From contig CM066998.1 in NCBI GenBank assembly GCA_033977485.1, positions 32,179,501 to 32,243,500 of the forward strand: DNA of 64,000 nucleotides, written 5' to 3'. Position 1 is the stretch's first letter, and each line of letters starts with the position of its first letter. A model generated the notes under the pieces. That model made no database searches. It saw only the letters and a program-made list of their open reading frames with translations, and was not told where the DNA came from. Origin of the DNA: Hydrangea macrophylla (lineage: Eukaryota; Streptophyta; Magnoliopsida; Cornales; Hydrangeaceae). Both the position numbers and the translations under genes were made by a program. Shown here one piece after another: positions 35,644 through 46,575 of this stretch.

Positions 35644-36733
35644 CTAGAAGCTATTCCCTAACCAGAGCTTGGATCTCAAGCAAATACTCTACGGTCGGGA
35701 CAACTGAAGCTAGAGTCCTCCGAAAGGGAGCCGATACCCTATCATGACAAGCCTAAGCGAATGTCATCACGGTAGAAGGGCGTAGGGTGGAACTCCTCGA
35801 GAAATCAGCGGTAATAGCATCAGGGACGTCCTGGAGCAAGCCAAACTGGTGGACTACCCGGGTAGGGATGTAAACGGTGGTAACTCGCAGACCAGGCAAC
35901 CAAATTCCTGGGTGCCCAGGAAGTCGTACCGCGACGGAGCGATAAGACCATCGGGGGCATATCCAGCATATGGCCTCGTAGCTCAAGCCTCGAAACCAAG
36001 CAAGCCAGCTAGTAACTGTACGGGAAGGGTAACAGACACCCATGCGATCATAGCAAAGCAGTCTCCCGAGGGGAGGGCGAGCAAAGAAGCCTAAGCGCTC
36101 GAAGAGCCAAATCTGCAAAACGTGAGGTGACCCCGAAAGCAGTATCGATCTCGTGGTATGTGCATGATCCAAGCCCAGCAAGGTCTCCCCCAGAACGAGC
36201 ATAATGGCACTCTGCATCTCTCGGAGGCCACATACAATCGGAATCAGGATGTCAGTGGAAGACTGAAATAAGAAGTGGGAAAGCATCGCCAAGGAAAGGG
36301 CACTCCGCCTGATACCCTGATATCTCCCATCGTCAGGATCACCAATGGGTGCATAAGTGGAAGAAAGGCGGTCAAAATCAATATGTCGATCCCGAACAAA
36401 GGAACTGGCAGCAACCCGGGAAATACCAAGAAGGGCCAATAAATCTTGGATATATCTTGCCTGAACCTGTGGAATGATCAAGTCGGCATAGGGATCCGTG
36501 TGGAGGATAGCACTGAACTCCTCAAAGAGAGGACAGACCTCCTCGTGACCAAACCGAAAGATGTGCAGAGAAGGATCCGAACACATGATAGCTGCTCGAA
36601 GTAAGCCCTCGTCTAGAGCCATATGGCGAAATGCAAAAAGATCCATCAGTCTGTGAGACTCAAAGTTGAGTCGGTCGATGCCGGAAAGAGAATCCATCCA
36701 TGGGTATAGAATGTCAGAACTAATGGGGGCCAT
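35644..36733 (-). pseudogene. Antisense DUF7745-like gene in element A
   Basis: ATG at 36733 opens a 326-residue frame to a TAG at about 35753. The frame then continues in register for about 35 more codons to a natural-looking end (FRRTLASVVPTVEYLLEIQA, LVRE, stop) near 35646. Element C has GAG (Glu) where A has this TAG, so the full product was probably about 363 residues. Visible motifs: HIFRFGHEEVCPLFEEFSAI (about residues 57-76), DDGRYQGIRRSALSLAMLSH, VLGETLLGLDHAH, and GSPHVLQIWLFERLGFF. The pattern FxFGxxEhxPxhEEh...ETLxGLD...GSPhhLQIWLhERL is that of the plant DUF7745 family, related in style to plant mobile domain proteins; the function is not known. It has its own promoter (36826-36960). 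The family call is from memory of motifs. Confidence 0.7.
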
Positions 36734-36825
36734 GAAGAAAGGAAGAGGATATAGAAGAAAAAGTTTGAGTGCAAAGAAGGCAAAGGACTCTAGAAATCTC
36801 GAATGAACCTAAAAATGGGCAAATG

Positions 36826-36960
36826 GCACTTTATATGGGAAAATGGCACAAACCGGCACTCGATGTAAAGCAGCGGCACTCACTGAGTGCCGGCCGGAAG
36901 ACACTGAGTGTCGCACGGCATTTAGTGAGTGCCGGCTAGCCTCCCCAAGTGCCGGCCAAG
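36826..36960 (-). promoter_or_regulatory. Promoter of the antisense DUF7745-like gene with LTR-type palindrome array
   Basis: On the minus strand: five units of about 21 nt related to GGCACTCACTGAGTGCC (36853-36960), then CCATATAAAG with TATAAA over 36830-36835, then about 97 nt of leader to the ATG at 36733. The arrangement array-TATA-leader copies that of the LTR U3 of the same element (24245-24494). The matching site in element C is at 59540-59650. Confidence 0.75.
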
Positions 36961-37296
36961 GTTTGAAAAGCTCGTGGGTCAGTTTGTAAATTTAATTAGC
37001 CCAAACCTGCATAAAATTTCAACAGAATTTCACCAGTCATCATCCCAGCATCAATTGTCTTGCACCATTCATCAAATAAAATCAAGAAAAAGATATTCAT
37101 GTTCTAAATAAGCAAAAGGGATAAGGTTTAAAGCTAAGCCAGGGAAATAATCAAGCATGAATATTATAAACAAATTCAAAATTGGCACGCAGGCCATCAT
37201 GCATGAGTACTACCAGTTTACCTAAATAAATCCATTGAAAAGGAAAATTCAGAAGTCTTGTCCTCACACGAACATAACATAATAAAAAGAGATAAG

Positions 37297-40200
37297 CTAT
37301 CCTCGTCGGCGACGAGGATTCCTTCTGGGCGCCTGGGGAGCTGTCTGACTTCCCCCAGCTCCACCGTCTCCACCATCTCCACCATCTCCGCCGTCTCCAC
37401 CATCACCTCCGTCACCACCTTGGCCGCTGCCACCAGCACCTCCTTGATAGCCGCCATCTTGACCTAGTTGAAACTCTTGGATTTGCCTCCTCAAGGCAGC
37501 AATCTCGGCTTCCTGAAAAGACAAGACAAATAAAGAATAAATGAAATAAAAGAAATACGAAAAGAGATAAGAATAAAATGAAAGTGAATAAAATGGCAAT
37601 ACCATAGCTCTGGCCTGAAGGTCAGCAGTGGCTCTCGCTCCATCAGCCTGGAAGGAATTTTAAACACAGTCGCCAATATGAGGATAAAAATTGAAAAAAA
37701 AGAAGAGAAGAAGAAAGAAGAAAAGAAAAGAGAAAAAAAAGAAAGGCAATAAAAGTTTGTTTCCAGAAAGAGATTTTCCCTCCATTCGCGTCCATGAACC
37801 CAATGTTGGACAGTATGTGCATACGATAGACCTTCCTCTACATAATCTCTAGGGACTGTGTCATATTGCAGAGGAATGAATGGAACATTCTGGGTATAAG
37901 GGTCCAGCTGATACATGGTCTCCTGGCCCATGTGAACCATGGGAACGTTCCAGTTCCACTGTGGGAGAGCTGGAGGGTCAGCAACCCCAGGAACAGGCTG
38001 TAAAAGAGAGGAGAATCCTAGTCTATGTGAGTATCATTGCAAGATAAAAGGAAAAGAAAAGAAGAGAATGAAAAGTCAAAATATCTGTAACCCGGATAAC
38101 ATCCATGAGAGGAAAGTTGTGCATGAGGGAATTCAGCCTAAAAACTGGATAGCCATCTGGATCATCCAAATAATTTGCAATATTCTCCCCACCAAGGGCA
38201 GCATTGAGGTCCCCATGATCTAGAGTCTCAGTGCTCCTCATAGTAGCGGGAGGAGCCCTAGGCACGTAAAAGGCAGGGGCAGCAAGTGACTGCCTAGTCA
38301 CCCTCTCACCAAGATACCACTCCCGACACGCCTCCGCCACCATCAGGATTCTCATCCTAAAAAAACCCACAGCAGCTTGGATATCTGCATTGGCTTCTGG
38401 GAGGGCCGCCTCCCAAGGATTCCATACAACATGCACCTCCCGCAGGTTGGTAAGCAGGTTTCTGTAGCCTAAAAAATCATGGGCTCCAACCTTCCGGCCT
38501 GTCGCTCCTTTCCACCATTTCAAGCCTTGAGGCATAATCGCAGCCTCGCTTCCCCGGGTACTGGGAGCCCTCATGCGAAGGTATTCATGAGACCATATCT
38601 GCAAGGCAAGGAAAAATGAATTCGGTCAGCAAAATAAAATCAGAAGAAGTGAAATAAAAGAATAGAGGGTATATGTCATTGAAATTTTACCTCCCAAGCT
38701 CTCCAATACCCGCCGGTGGAAGGTGAATTTCCCCGAGAAACCTCACTCATATGATTGTATTGGGTCGCCAACCTTGCTCCTCCCCAATTATATTGAGAGA
38801 TGTGATCGACGTCCGTGAGGGAAGCCAAATAGTCAAGGTTGATTGTATCTCCCTTTGTGCTCATCAGCGAGCAACCCAATACATACATGATGAAGGCCCT
38901 GGCCATTTGCTCGTCGGTGAAGACCTGGCCCTTGAAAGTATCCAGGAACCATTTTGCAGGTACTATGAACTCCCCTGGATGAGCCTCGAGTAAGTCAATA
39001 TTTTCTTCATGACGGTTCTGAAGATCGTCATAGCGGGCAATAGGAAGGCCGCCGAACGGAACGCCAGTGATCATGGCGAAGTCCAAAGGGGTCATCGTCA
39101 TCTCCCCAAAGGGCATGTGGAAGGTATTTGTTGTGTCCCACCATCTCTCCGCTAGGGCCTGGATGTGGGTCCTATCATTCGAACTCTTCTCCAAAAGCAG
39201 CGCGAAGAGCCCGAATCCAGCATTATTGACCAAAGTTCTAACCTCATCAGAGAGTTCCTCATACCACCTCTGGCCATGAGCCATGCTCCCGTGACCTTTG
39301 AGGACAAATTCTGGAGCCTAAAAAAATTAAAATGAAATAAAAAATAAGAAAGGGGAAAATAATAAATAATTTTTCAGAATCTAAGCAATTCAATTCTTTG
39401 AATAAGAAATAAAAAACTCTCGAGTCTAAGCGACTCGTCAATAAGAAAAAAAAGATTCTTGAGAGTCTAAGCGACTCGTTTGATTTTGAAAATTAAAAAA
39501 TTCTCGAGAGTCTAAGCGACTCGTTTGATTTTGAAAATAAAAAAATTCTTGAGAGTCTAAGCGACTCGTTTGATTTTGAAAATAAAAAATTCTTGAGAGT
39601 CTAAGCGACTCGTTTGATTTTGAAAATAAAAAAATTCTTGAGAGTCTAAGCGACTCGTTTGATTTTGAGAATAAGAATAAGAAATTCGTTTGATTTGAAT
39701 AAAGAAAAATTCTTTTGGATTTGAGCAACTCATTGATTCGAAAATAAAGTAAAGCTCTGGGTCATGCAACAATAGATTTTCAGGTTCATTAAAGCATAGT
39801 TCATCCGAGCGCCTCACGAGATTCATGTAACCCCTCATTAGCATTGGATGAATAGAACATTGGAATTCATAAGCATGGAAAGTTAATGAACCTAAACAAA
39901 GGCAATAAGCAAAAGCACAACACCAGGCATTGGACCCCAATCATGACATTCTACCCAAGAAAATTAATTCGAAAAGGGAAGGGTATCACAAAAGGTTGAA
40001 TACATCTAAGTGCACAAGAGCCACAAGAGCATTCATATATACATTGTTTATCACATACTACATGGCATTGCATTAGCATAACGAGGGGGGGACATTCATG
40101 CATACATTGCTCATCATTCATAGCACATAAATGAAAGCATTACATTGCATTATTTCATCATAAGCATAAAATGGGCTTAGAGTGTACCAATCTATTGAAA

Positions 40201-40313
40201 GCCCGTGCCGAGAGATGTGCCCCGGGGTCGGCGAGTAAGAGTGAGGAGTTATGAACCGGGTTGGGTTTGTACTTCTTCTTTGGAGGGCCGCAACACCCTG
40301 AACCACTAGCCAT
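37297..40313 (-). CDS. Antisense plant-mobile-domain (PMD) gene, six exons, 579 codons
   Basis: Predicted from splice signals and open frames; all introns are phase 0. Exons: 40313-40188 (5' end of exon at 40321, after acceptor CTTGCTTGCAG), 39317-38691, 38598-38092, 37997-37779, 37647-37603 and 37512-37297, with 42, 209, 169, 73, 15 and 71 coding codons. Exon 1 has a basic patch GPPKKKYKPNP, possibly a nuclear signal. Exon 2 holds the PMD core: ALAERWWDTTNTFHMPFGEM, TMTPLDFAMITGVPFGGLPI, ARAFIMYVLGCSLMSTKGDT, SQYNWGGARLATQYNHMSEV, GGYWRAWE. Exons 5-6 give a short coiled-coil stretch (EAEIAALRRQIQEF), GGD repeats and a basic end RRNPRRRRG. No internal stop. Intron 4 has GA instead of GT at its donor (37778-37777), so splicing there may be damaged. 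PMD proteins (Arabidopsis MAIN/MAIL1) act in genome stability and silencing and are often TE-borne. Element B is inserted in the 5' UTR intron. Confidence 0.8.
39420..39700. repeat. 44-45-nt tandem repeat in intron 1 of the PMD gene
   Basis: Six to seven copies of a unit containing GAGAGTCTAAGCGACTCG and TTTGATTTTGAAAAT. GAGTC and GACTC form an inverted repeat in each unit. Peptides read through it are an artefact of the repeat. Related GAGTC...GACTC units form the array at 50491-50985. Confidence 0.85.
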
Positions 40314-40410
40314 GGAAGGATCTGCAAGCAAGAAAAGGGGGAAGTCAATGTCTATATGAGAAATTTTTTTTCAAAACAACATGTAGAAACATGATTTCAA
40401 ACACAAGATC

Positions 40411-43400
40411 TGTGGATACCGGGATTCCACCGCTTCGCTATGTTTTCGAAACTTGTTTGATTTTGAATCAAGGAAAGAGAAAGGAAAGGTCTGTTGAAAA
40501 CAGATACAGAGTCGCCACTTGGTCTTTAAGGAACCAAGAAACCTAATTTTGACTCACCCAAATGGATAAAGGGCACCGGCCCTTCATAACCAAAGAACTT
40601 GGTTCGGGGTTTTGGTACGAGAGAGGAAGGAGCCTTTGTCGCGACTAAAACACCCTCAACTCGCCCCGTCTTTCGACGGGCCTCAATTAGCATCCAAATA
40701 ATCATCTTATACTATGTTTGGTTCGACAAATAATACTATGATAGTATATTACATCACATAAGAAAATTTGAAATGGAAGATCTAAAGATAAGATATCATT
40801 CATAAGATCTAAGCCAAATATCACACAATGCAAAGTGAAAGATCACACAAATAAACCTAGGAAAAATCGTCTAATCATGTATCAAATAATCAAGACTTCC
40901 TAATCTAAAGGGGGACATGAATTGTCATTGAAACAAATAAACAAAGAAATCAAAATATGCTTAGCAAGCTAGGATGATGCATGTTAATCTTTGAGAATAG
41001 AAGATCTCTCAATCCCCGGGACGAATGAGAAAGGATGATTAGGTCGAGGGGAGCATGAACGTGTGATCATGATCATTCCTTATAATCTTCTTAGATTAAG
41101 AGTTACAAAAACCCCAAATCTTGCATGAATGCAATGTATGTATCTACATTGTGCAAAGGTTGTAGTGTGTTTTGTGTACATGGATTTCTAGAATGACTTA
41201 GAAGTCTAAAATGTGTATGAATGGATGGATGAAATCAATATGGGATATGTACAAATGTAGTATGAACTACTTCCTAAGATATGAACTAATTTGGAATGCA
41301 TATAAGCATCAAATCAAAGAATGAAAGTTAAAATGTGCTTGCTGTGAATAGTGGACAGAACAGTAGCATCATCTTTTGGAAATTGAAAAGAGGGGTTAGG
41401 AATGTTTTCAATGCATGATTTTTTATGGAGATGTTCCTTATTGTGTCTAGAACACAACCCAAAAGTCCAATCTTGAATAGCTATCACAGATTGAGAAAAA
41501 TCATATAAACAACACAGGTCACTCAGAAACAGAGTCCATACTGTCGACTGAAATGTTAGAAAATATTAGAAAATTAAAACGAATGATATAAGGGCCCATT
41601 TTATACAGAAAGTTCCCTAAGACATTGAATTTTAAGGAAAAAATAAGTTAGGACCATCCATTTTGGAAAAGTTTTCTGTAAAAGAGGTTGGAAGTGGACC
41701 TAGCTGCTGTGACAGCAAAATCAGAATGTTTGGAAGGAATATTGGGATCCAAATGGACCATTTCCAAGTACTTCCAAGTCAAACCAAAAATCATGGGTGT
41801 TGCATCCATATGTTGAGTATTGAGTTCTAGAGAAATCTTTGAACTCAACTCACTCACTGTTTTGACTCATTGTTTTGAAGATTTTGGAGAAAACAAAGTT
41901 TTGTTTCTTGAAACCAAATGAGAGGGATTGAGAGGGGTTTTGAAATAGATGTTTTGGAAGCACATTTTCAATACTCAATAAGGATTATAGCCACTTAAAA
42001 TGTCAACATTAAACTCATCATCAAGAACCTCCAAGATTGTTGGAGAGATTTATTTTTATTTTTGAACATAACTTCAATACATTTCAAGAATACCTTGGAA
42101 GTATTGAGGTTATGATCATCATCTATCAAACATGTTTTTGAGGTCAAGAGCTACTATCCATAAGGATTCACTCACCCCAAACTTCATGTCATCACTTAGA
42201 TGATGATGAACTAGTAAGTAAATAAAGAAAAGAAAAAGAAATGAGATAAGGAGAGATGAACATATATATAATCAAAGTAAGTAAATAGCAATCAATAGAT
42301 GATAATCAATGTGATTTTGGACTTGTAGCTTGGTGTTTCACTCATAGATTTTGACATTTGGACATGGAAGTAGCTTCCTATCTCATGAATGCTCAAGAAT
42401 GAGGGTTGGAGTGGACTTTGAATGTGAAGTATATAGAAGGATGATGGAAGAAAACAAGAATAAAACTCACTTTCTTATGGAAAATCAATGGGAGAAGCTC
42501 CCTTTCTCTCTTCTAAATCTATCTCTATCTCTCTTCTTCTCTACAACTTTTCAAGCTTTGCACTTGGCCCCCCCAAAATGAAGAGCAATGGAGGGTTTAA
42601 ATAGGCCAATTTGGGGTGGTTTTGGGGTTTTAGAAGTACTCTCATTGGTCCCAAACAACTGTGAACATAAAACTATGTCGTTTTGGCTTTCAATTAATCA
42701 ATTTGGACCCCCAAAAAAAATTACAAAAATGGACTCTGCGAGGGTTGAGTGCCGCGGCAGCATTGGGCCAGTGCCGCGGCGGCAGTGGGCCAGTGCCGCG
42801 GCGGCACTGCTCGTCAGAAGCCCAGAAAATTACGTTTAGGCCCCCAGAGGTTCCGGTATTCGCGAAAAGGCCCTATTTTGTCCGAAATTCACAAAAAATG
42901 CATACGAACTCCAAATTGAGGTTTTGATATACCGTTGGAAAGGTAATGGAGTCTACTTTACATAAAAAATAGTTTGCGGATAGGTCACTTTGAAAAGTTT
43001 TGCGGTATTCGCGATAAATGCTGATTTGATCGCCTTTTTCGCCTTCGGAAATTCAAAATAAATTCGTTTTAAATCCAGGAATTATGTGCGATATACAGTT
43101 GGAAAGCTATTGACCTCTAGTATCCATGAAAAATATTTGAAAATTGTTTCGGTGCCCCGATTCCAAAGTCAAATCTTGGTCAAACTAGTCAAACCTGGGA
43201 TTCCCGGGAAGTTCTGGGAACCTCCCGGAGCTCCCAGGAGTCGACGTTTTCGCTCGATTCTCTTTTAAAACTCATTTTAATACTGTTCTAATGATTCTGA
43301 TGAATTCGAACGATTTTGGTCAAACATGGTCAAACTTGGTCAAACTCTGGTCAAACCTGGTCAAAACTTGGTCAAACCGGTCAACGGGGACTTTTCGGGA

Positions 43401-43673
43401 ACTTCCGGGACTTCCGGGGGTCTCTGGGAGCTGACGATTTCATCCAGTTTTACTTAAAAACTCATTTTATCATTTTCTTACGACATAGCATGTTTTCAGA
43501 ACTTCGGGACCAAATCGGGGAGTCTTCGGGCTTTCAGGGGCATTTTGGTCAATCTGAGCATTCTGAGAGATAGAGTTGACTTCCAGGAGTCCTTTTGAGT
43601 CTTTTACGATCATTGTGAACCACCAAGCTATGGGTCTCCTAAATCTAATAGCCGAAAAAATGGGGTGTCTACA
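40411..43673 (-). mobile_element. 3' LTR of element B
   Basis: 3263 nt. In its orientation it starts TGTAGACACCCCATTTTTTC and ends GGTATCCACA. A TATA-like TATTTAAA is at the complement of 42597-42604, preceded (upstream, 42735-42815) by three to four units of AGTGCCGCGGC type. U3 also has tandem GGTCAAAC words (43315-43385) and CCGGGA-rich phrases. U5 shares GTGGCGACTC and the GGTGTTTTAGTCGCGACAAA region with relatives. No genes. Confidence 0.85.
42735..42815. repeat. AGTGCCGCGGC repeat cluster in U3 of element B
   Basis: Three units of about 22 nt: GAGTGCCGCGGCAGCATTGG, CAGTGCCGCGGCGGCAGTGG and CAGTGCCGCGGCGGCACTG. CCGCGG is palindromic and GGCACT/AGTGCC recalls the element A array. The cluster is about 130 nt upstream of the minus-strand TATA-like box. 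Confidence 0.75.
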
Positions 43674-43687
43674 GTTTGCCCCTCTTT
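43674..43687 (-). promoter_or_regulatory. Polypurine tract of element B
   Basis: Complement reads AAAGAGGGGCAAAC directly before the LTR start TGTAGACACC. Almost the same as that of A (AAAGAGGGGTAAAC). Primes plus-strand DNA synthesis. Confidence 0.85.
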
Positions 43688-43838
43688 GGCAGGAACTTGC
43701 GAGGCAACGCATGTCGCAAGCGAGTGCCAAAGTTTTGAAGAGACAGGACTTTTTGGAGGCTATAGATTTAGGATAAAAAGCGTTGCAGAAGATGCAATGA
43801 TGCTGAGGCTAGTGCTGGTCGCGCTCTGTGTGAGCTGC

Positions 43839-43873
43839 CTACGTACCCTAAGGGGAATCAGACCAGGACGTAG
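43839..43873 (-). repeat. Conserved hairpin H6 near PPT (B)
   Basis: Outer stem CTACG...CGTAG (43839-43843 and 43869-43873), inner ACCC/GGG. About 150-165 nt from the PPT, the same distance as H5 in element A. Confidence 0.7.
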
Positions 43874-45529
43874 TTCAGGGCACAAAGGAATAGATCACAC
43901 ATGCACATACACAACAATCAGGCGGATGCTATGCTATAAGAGTGATATGATATGCATGGATGTGATATGAATTTTGTCCTAAGTTCTATCATGTCTAGTG
44001 TTCTGATCCTAGCATGAATTGGTGCTATGGGGTGTACCACTCCGAGTGGACTTGTGTCGTGCCTGTATTGTGTTCTAAAATGCTTGTGGTCCTAGTACAT
44101 GTGTTCAGTGTATTTGCCACTCTCAGTGGGCTTGGTGATCTACGCTTCACTATGACTAATAGACTTGTGAGGGAGCTCGACCTGGAGGTCTTACTCAAGG
44201 AAGAGCGTGGTGCTCAAAGTGATACTGTGGTGCTCAAAAGAATGCTTATGGTGTGTTTGCCACTCTAGTGGGCTTTGTGATTTGTGTGTGCCGCAACCGA
44301 TGGGCTATGTGTCATGTTGGGCGAAGTGATTCTTGACTCGTGCTCCTCTTAGTCGTGACACTATGGACTCGGTGACTCCCAAAGTCTCAACGGTGCTTCT
44401 CAATCCTCAATTCTCAATGGCACTTATGTTGTTCCTCGAATCTTTGACGGTGCTTTCTCAAGGCTTCTTGATTGTCAACGGTGTTCTTCAAATCTTAACG
44501 ATGCTTCTCGACTTTTCCATGATGCTTCTCAACAAATCTGATGTTCCTCAACTCATCCGATATTCCTCAACTCTTCAACGACGCTTCTCAACAAATCTGA
44601 TGTTCCTCAACTCATCCGATATTCCCCAACTCTTCAACGACGCTTCTCAACAAATCTGATGTTCCTCAACTCATCCGATATTCCTCAACGACGCTTCTCA
44701 ACAAATCTGATGTTCCTCAACACATCCAATGTTCTCTTCAACAATACTCTCTTCTGATGTTCCTCGACACATCTGATGCTCTTCCTCAACAACACACTTG
44801 GATTTTGGGCACTAAAACACATCTTATCAACACTCCTCATCAACACATCTAGACTTTGGGCCCAAAAACACCTCAACAACACGTCTCATCGACACACCTT
44901 ATCAGCAATAGTTTCTCGGTGTTGGCGATATTTTCTCCGATCGGCCGCCTTGAGAAACAACTGTCGGTTTGTAGTTTGCAACCACTTACGAGTTTATGCC
45001 ACTCGTACCTAGGACATTCTCATGTTGTGACCTTGACTGGTGTAGTAATAATGTTTGGCACTTCTGCTTATATCCAAAGTTTTTTTTTTTATAATTGGGA
45101 ATCACCTTTAACCCACACATTTGAGACCATCAGGACAAATGGACTTAACAGGAACGACAAGGAAAGTTGGGTTAGTTTGTATGAAACCTTGGTCTCTGAC
45201 ACACTTGTGATCAGATTACTACTGACTCAAATAAAGAAGGATTGACTTGGACATGAAATTCTCAAATTGCCACGATCCAAAGTGCCTTTACCATGAATGA
45301 TGTACCGCTCATCTTTTATGTTCACTCCTCATCTTGATATGTCAGCACTTTGCTAATAAATCTTTTTCTTTTGAAAATTCCTCCCTACTGATCTAATCAA
45401 TTTCTTTGCTTCTCCCAAGATGTGCTTTGAATTAGTGCCTTAGCTTATAGAATAAAAGATGCTCCATTTCCATCTGTTTAAGACAATGTTTGTGACTTGA
45501 AGGCTTACCATTGGTGTATAGGGATCGGG
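43874..45529 (-). other. Non-coding region of element B between gag and PPT, part 1
   Basis: No protein homology recognised in either strand. It contains a tandem repeat of about 50-60 nt (44525-44760: CTCAACAAATCTGATGTTCC and CTCATCCGATATTCC, about four copies) and further diverged ACATCT/CTCAACA units to about 44900. The short ORFs read the repeats. Confidence 0.6.
44525..44760. repeat. Tandem repeat CTCAACAAATCTGATGTTCC
   Basis: About four copies beginning near 44528, 44588, 44647 and 44697, with units of 50-60 nt; one copy is shortened. It lies in the 3' non-coding part of element B. Confidence 0.8.
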
Positions 45530-45745
45530 TGGCAAACGAAGTTTGCCCCTAGTTTGAAGGGCATGAAGTGGGATCGGTAGGCAAACGAGGTAAATGACCG
45601 AATTTTGCCCCTAGTTTGGAGGAAGGTTCATTGGAGGTTTTGGGCAAACGAGGTAGGTGACCGAAGTTTGCCCCTTGTGTGAAGGGTAGATAGTAAAAGT
45701 CAGGCAAACGAGGCGGGTAGCCGAAGTTTGCCCCTAGTGTAGAAG
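45530..45745 (-). repeat. Four PPT-like hairpin repeats in element B
   Basis: Four repeats of about 55 nt, each with GGCAAACGA(G/A)...AGTTTGCCCCTAGT. GGCAAAC and GTTTGCC pair. In the element's orientation each copy contains an AGGGGCAAACTT-like purine stretch resembling the real PPT. Element A has two copies at 35205-35280. Confidence 0.7.
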
Positions 45746-45799
45746 GTGATTTTCTGGTTTGAGGCATGGACCGTGACTTTAATCTCTCAAATGCTCATA

Positions 45800-46575
45800 A
45801 CTTTTTGCCTAGGCACCAGTGAGGTAACCTAGCGAGCTCTTTTCTCTCTTTTGTTATTGGTCACCTTAGATTTAGCTCTAACTTTTGCCTAGGCGTCCTT
45901 TCGGATTTTCGACCTAGCGAGCCATCCTTCTTTTCTTTTTGAAAGTCTGCCTACGTACCCCCAAGTGGGGATGAGGTCCAACGTAGTTCGGGCCATGGTT
46001 GAAAAGAAGCGGGTTAATTTTTAGGTAGGTGGGGTGACCGAACTGTTGTGGTTGCCTACGTATCCCCGAGCGGGAATCAGGTCGAGCGTAGTTCAAGGCA
46101 AGGCTTGAAATAAGGGGTTTGAGGTATGAGGGTTTTTCAAACCAATCGTCAAAGAAGTTCAAACTTGGGTTACTTATGGTATCCTTGAAGAGGAGGATTC
46201 AGTTTCCATCTCCCTTTCTTTTCTTTTTCTTTTTCTTTTTCTTTTGTTTTGAGGATTGATCCTTTTCACTTTTGCCTAGCCAGTCAATTTTCCTTTTCAC
46301 ATAGTTGATTCTTGTGAGATCTTTTGATTACAATTTCAGAATTCCAGAATGTGCATATCAGTTCCCAGAATTTATTTGTGGTCGTTCCGAGCCTTTTGAA
46401 ATGTGATCTAGGCATGTTCTCATGACGTATCTTGAAGCGTATGATTCTCTTATTTGTTTCATCACAATTTTCTCCAACATTTTGACTGGCTAGGGTTAGA
46501 TCTTGGAAATCAACACCTTTTCCAGCTCTTACTTTTGCCTAGTTGCCCTTTTCGGGTTTTCAACCTAGCGAGCTT
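45800..46575 (-). repeat. TTTTGCCTAGG...CCTAGCGAGC repeats with hairpins H7 and H8
   Basis: Three copies of TTTTGCCTAG(G/T)...ACCTAGCGAGC (about 45803-45838, 45882-45921 and 46528-46571) enclose the two conserved hairpins H7 (45950-45985) and H8 (46056-46091). H7 has CTACG/CGTAG and CCCC-AAGT-GGGG; H8 has CTACG/CGTAG and CCCC-GAG-CGGG. Their ~105-nt spacing matches the post-integrase pairs in A and C. This suggests B once had integrase just upstream and lost pol by deletion. CT-rich runs occupy 46215-46250 and a T run 46578-46603. Confidence 0.7.

Noticed and set aside
39438..39940. Protein with repeated SNESLRLSRIF-type motifs on the minus strand
   Set aside because: It is a translation of the 44-45-nt tandem repeat within PMD intron 1.
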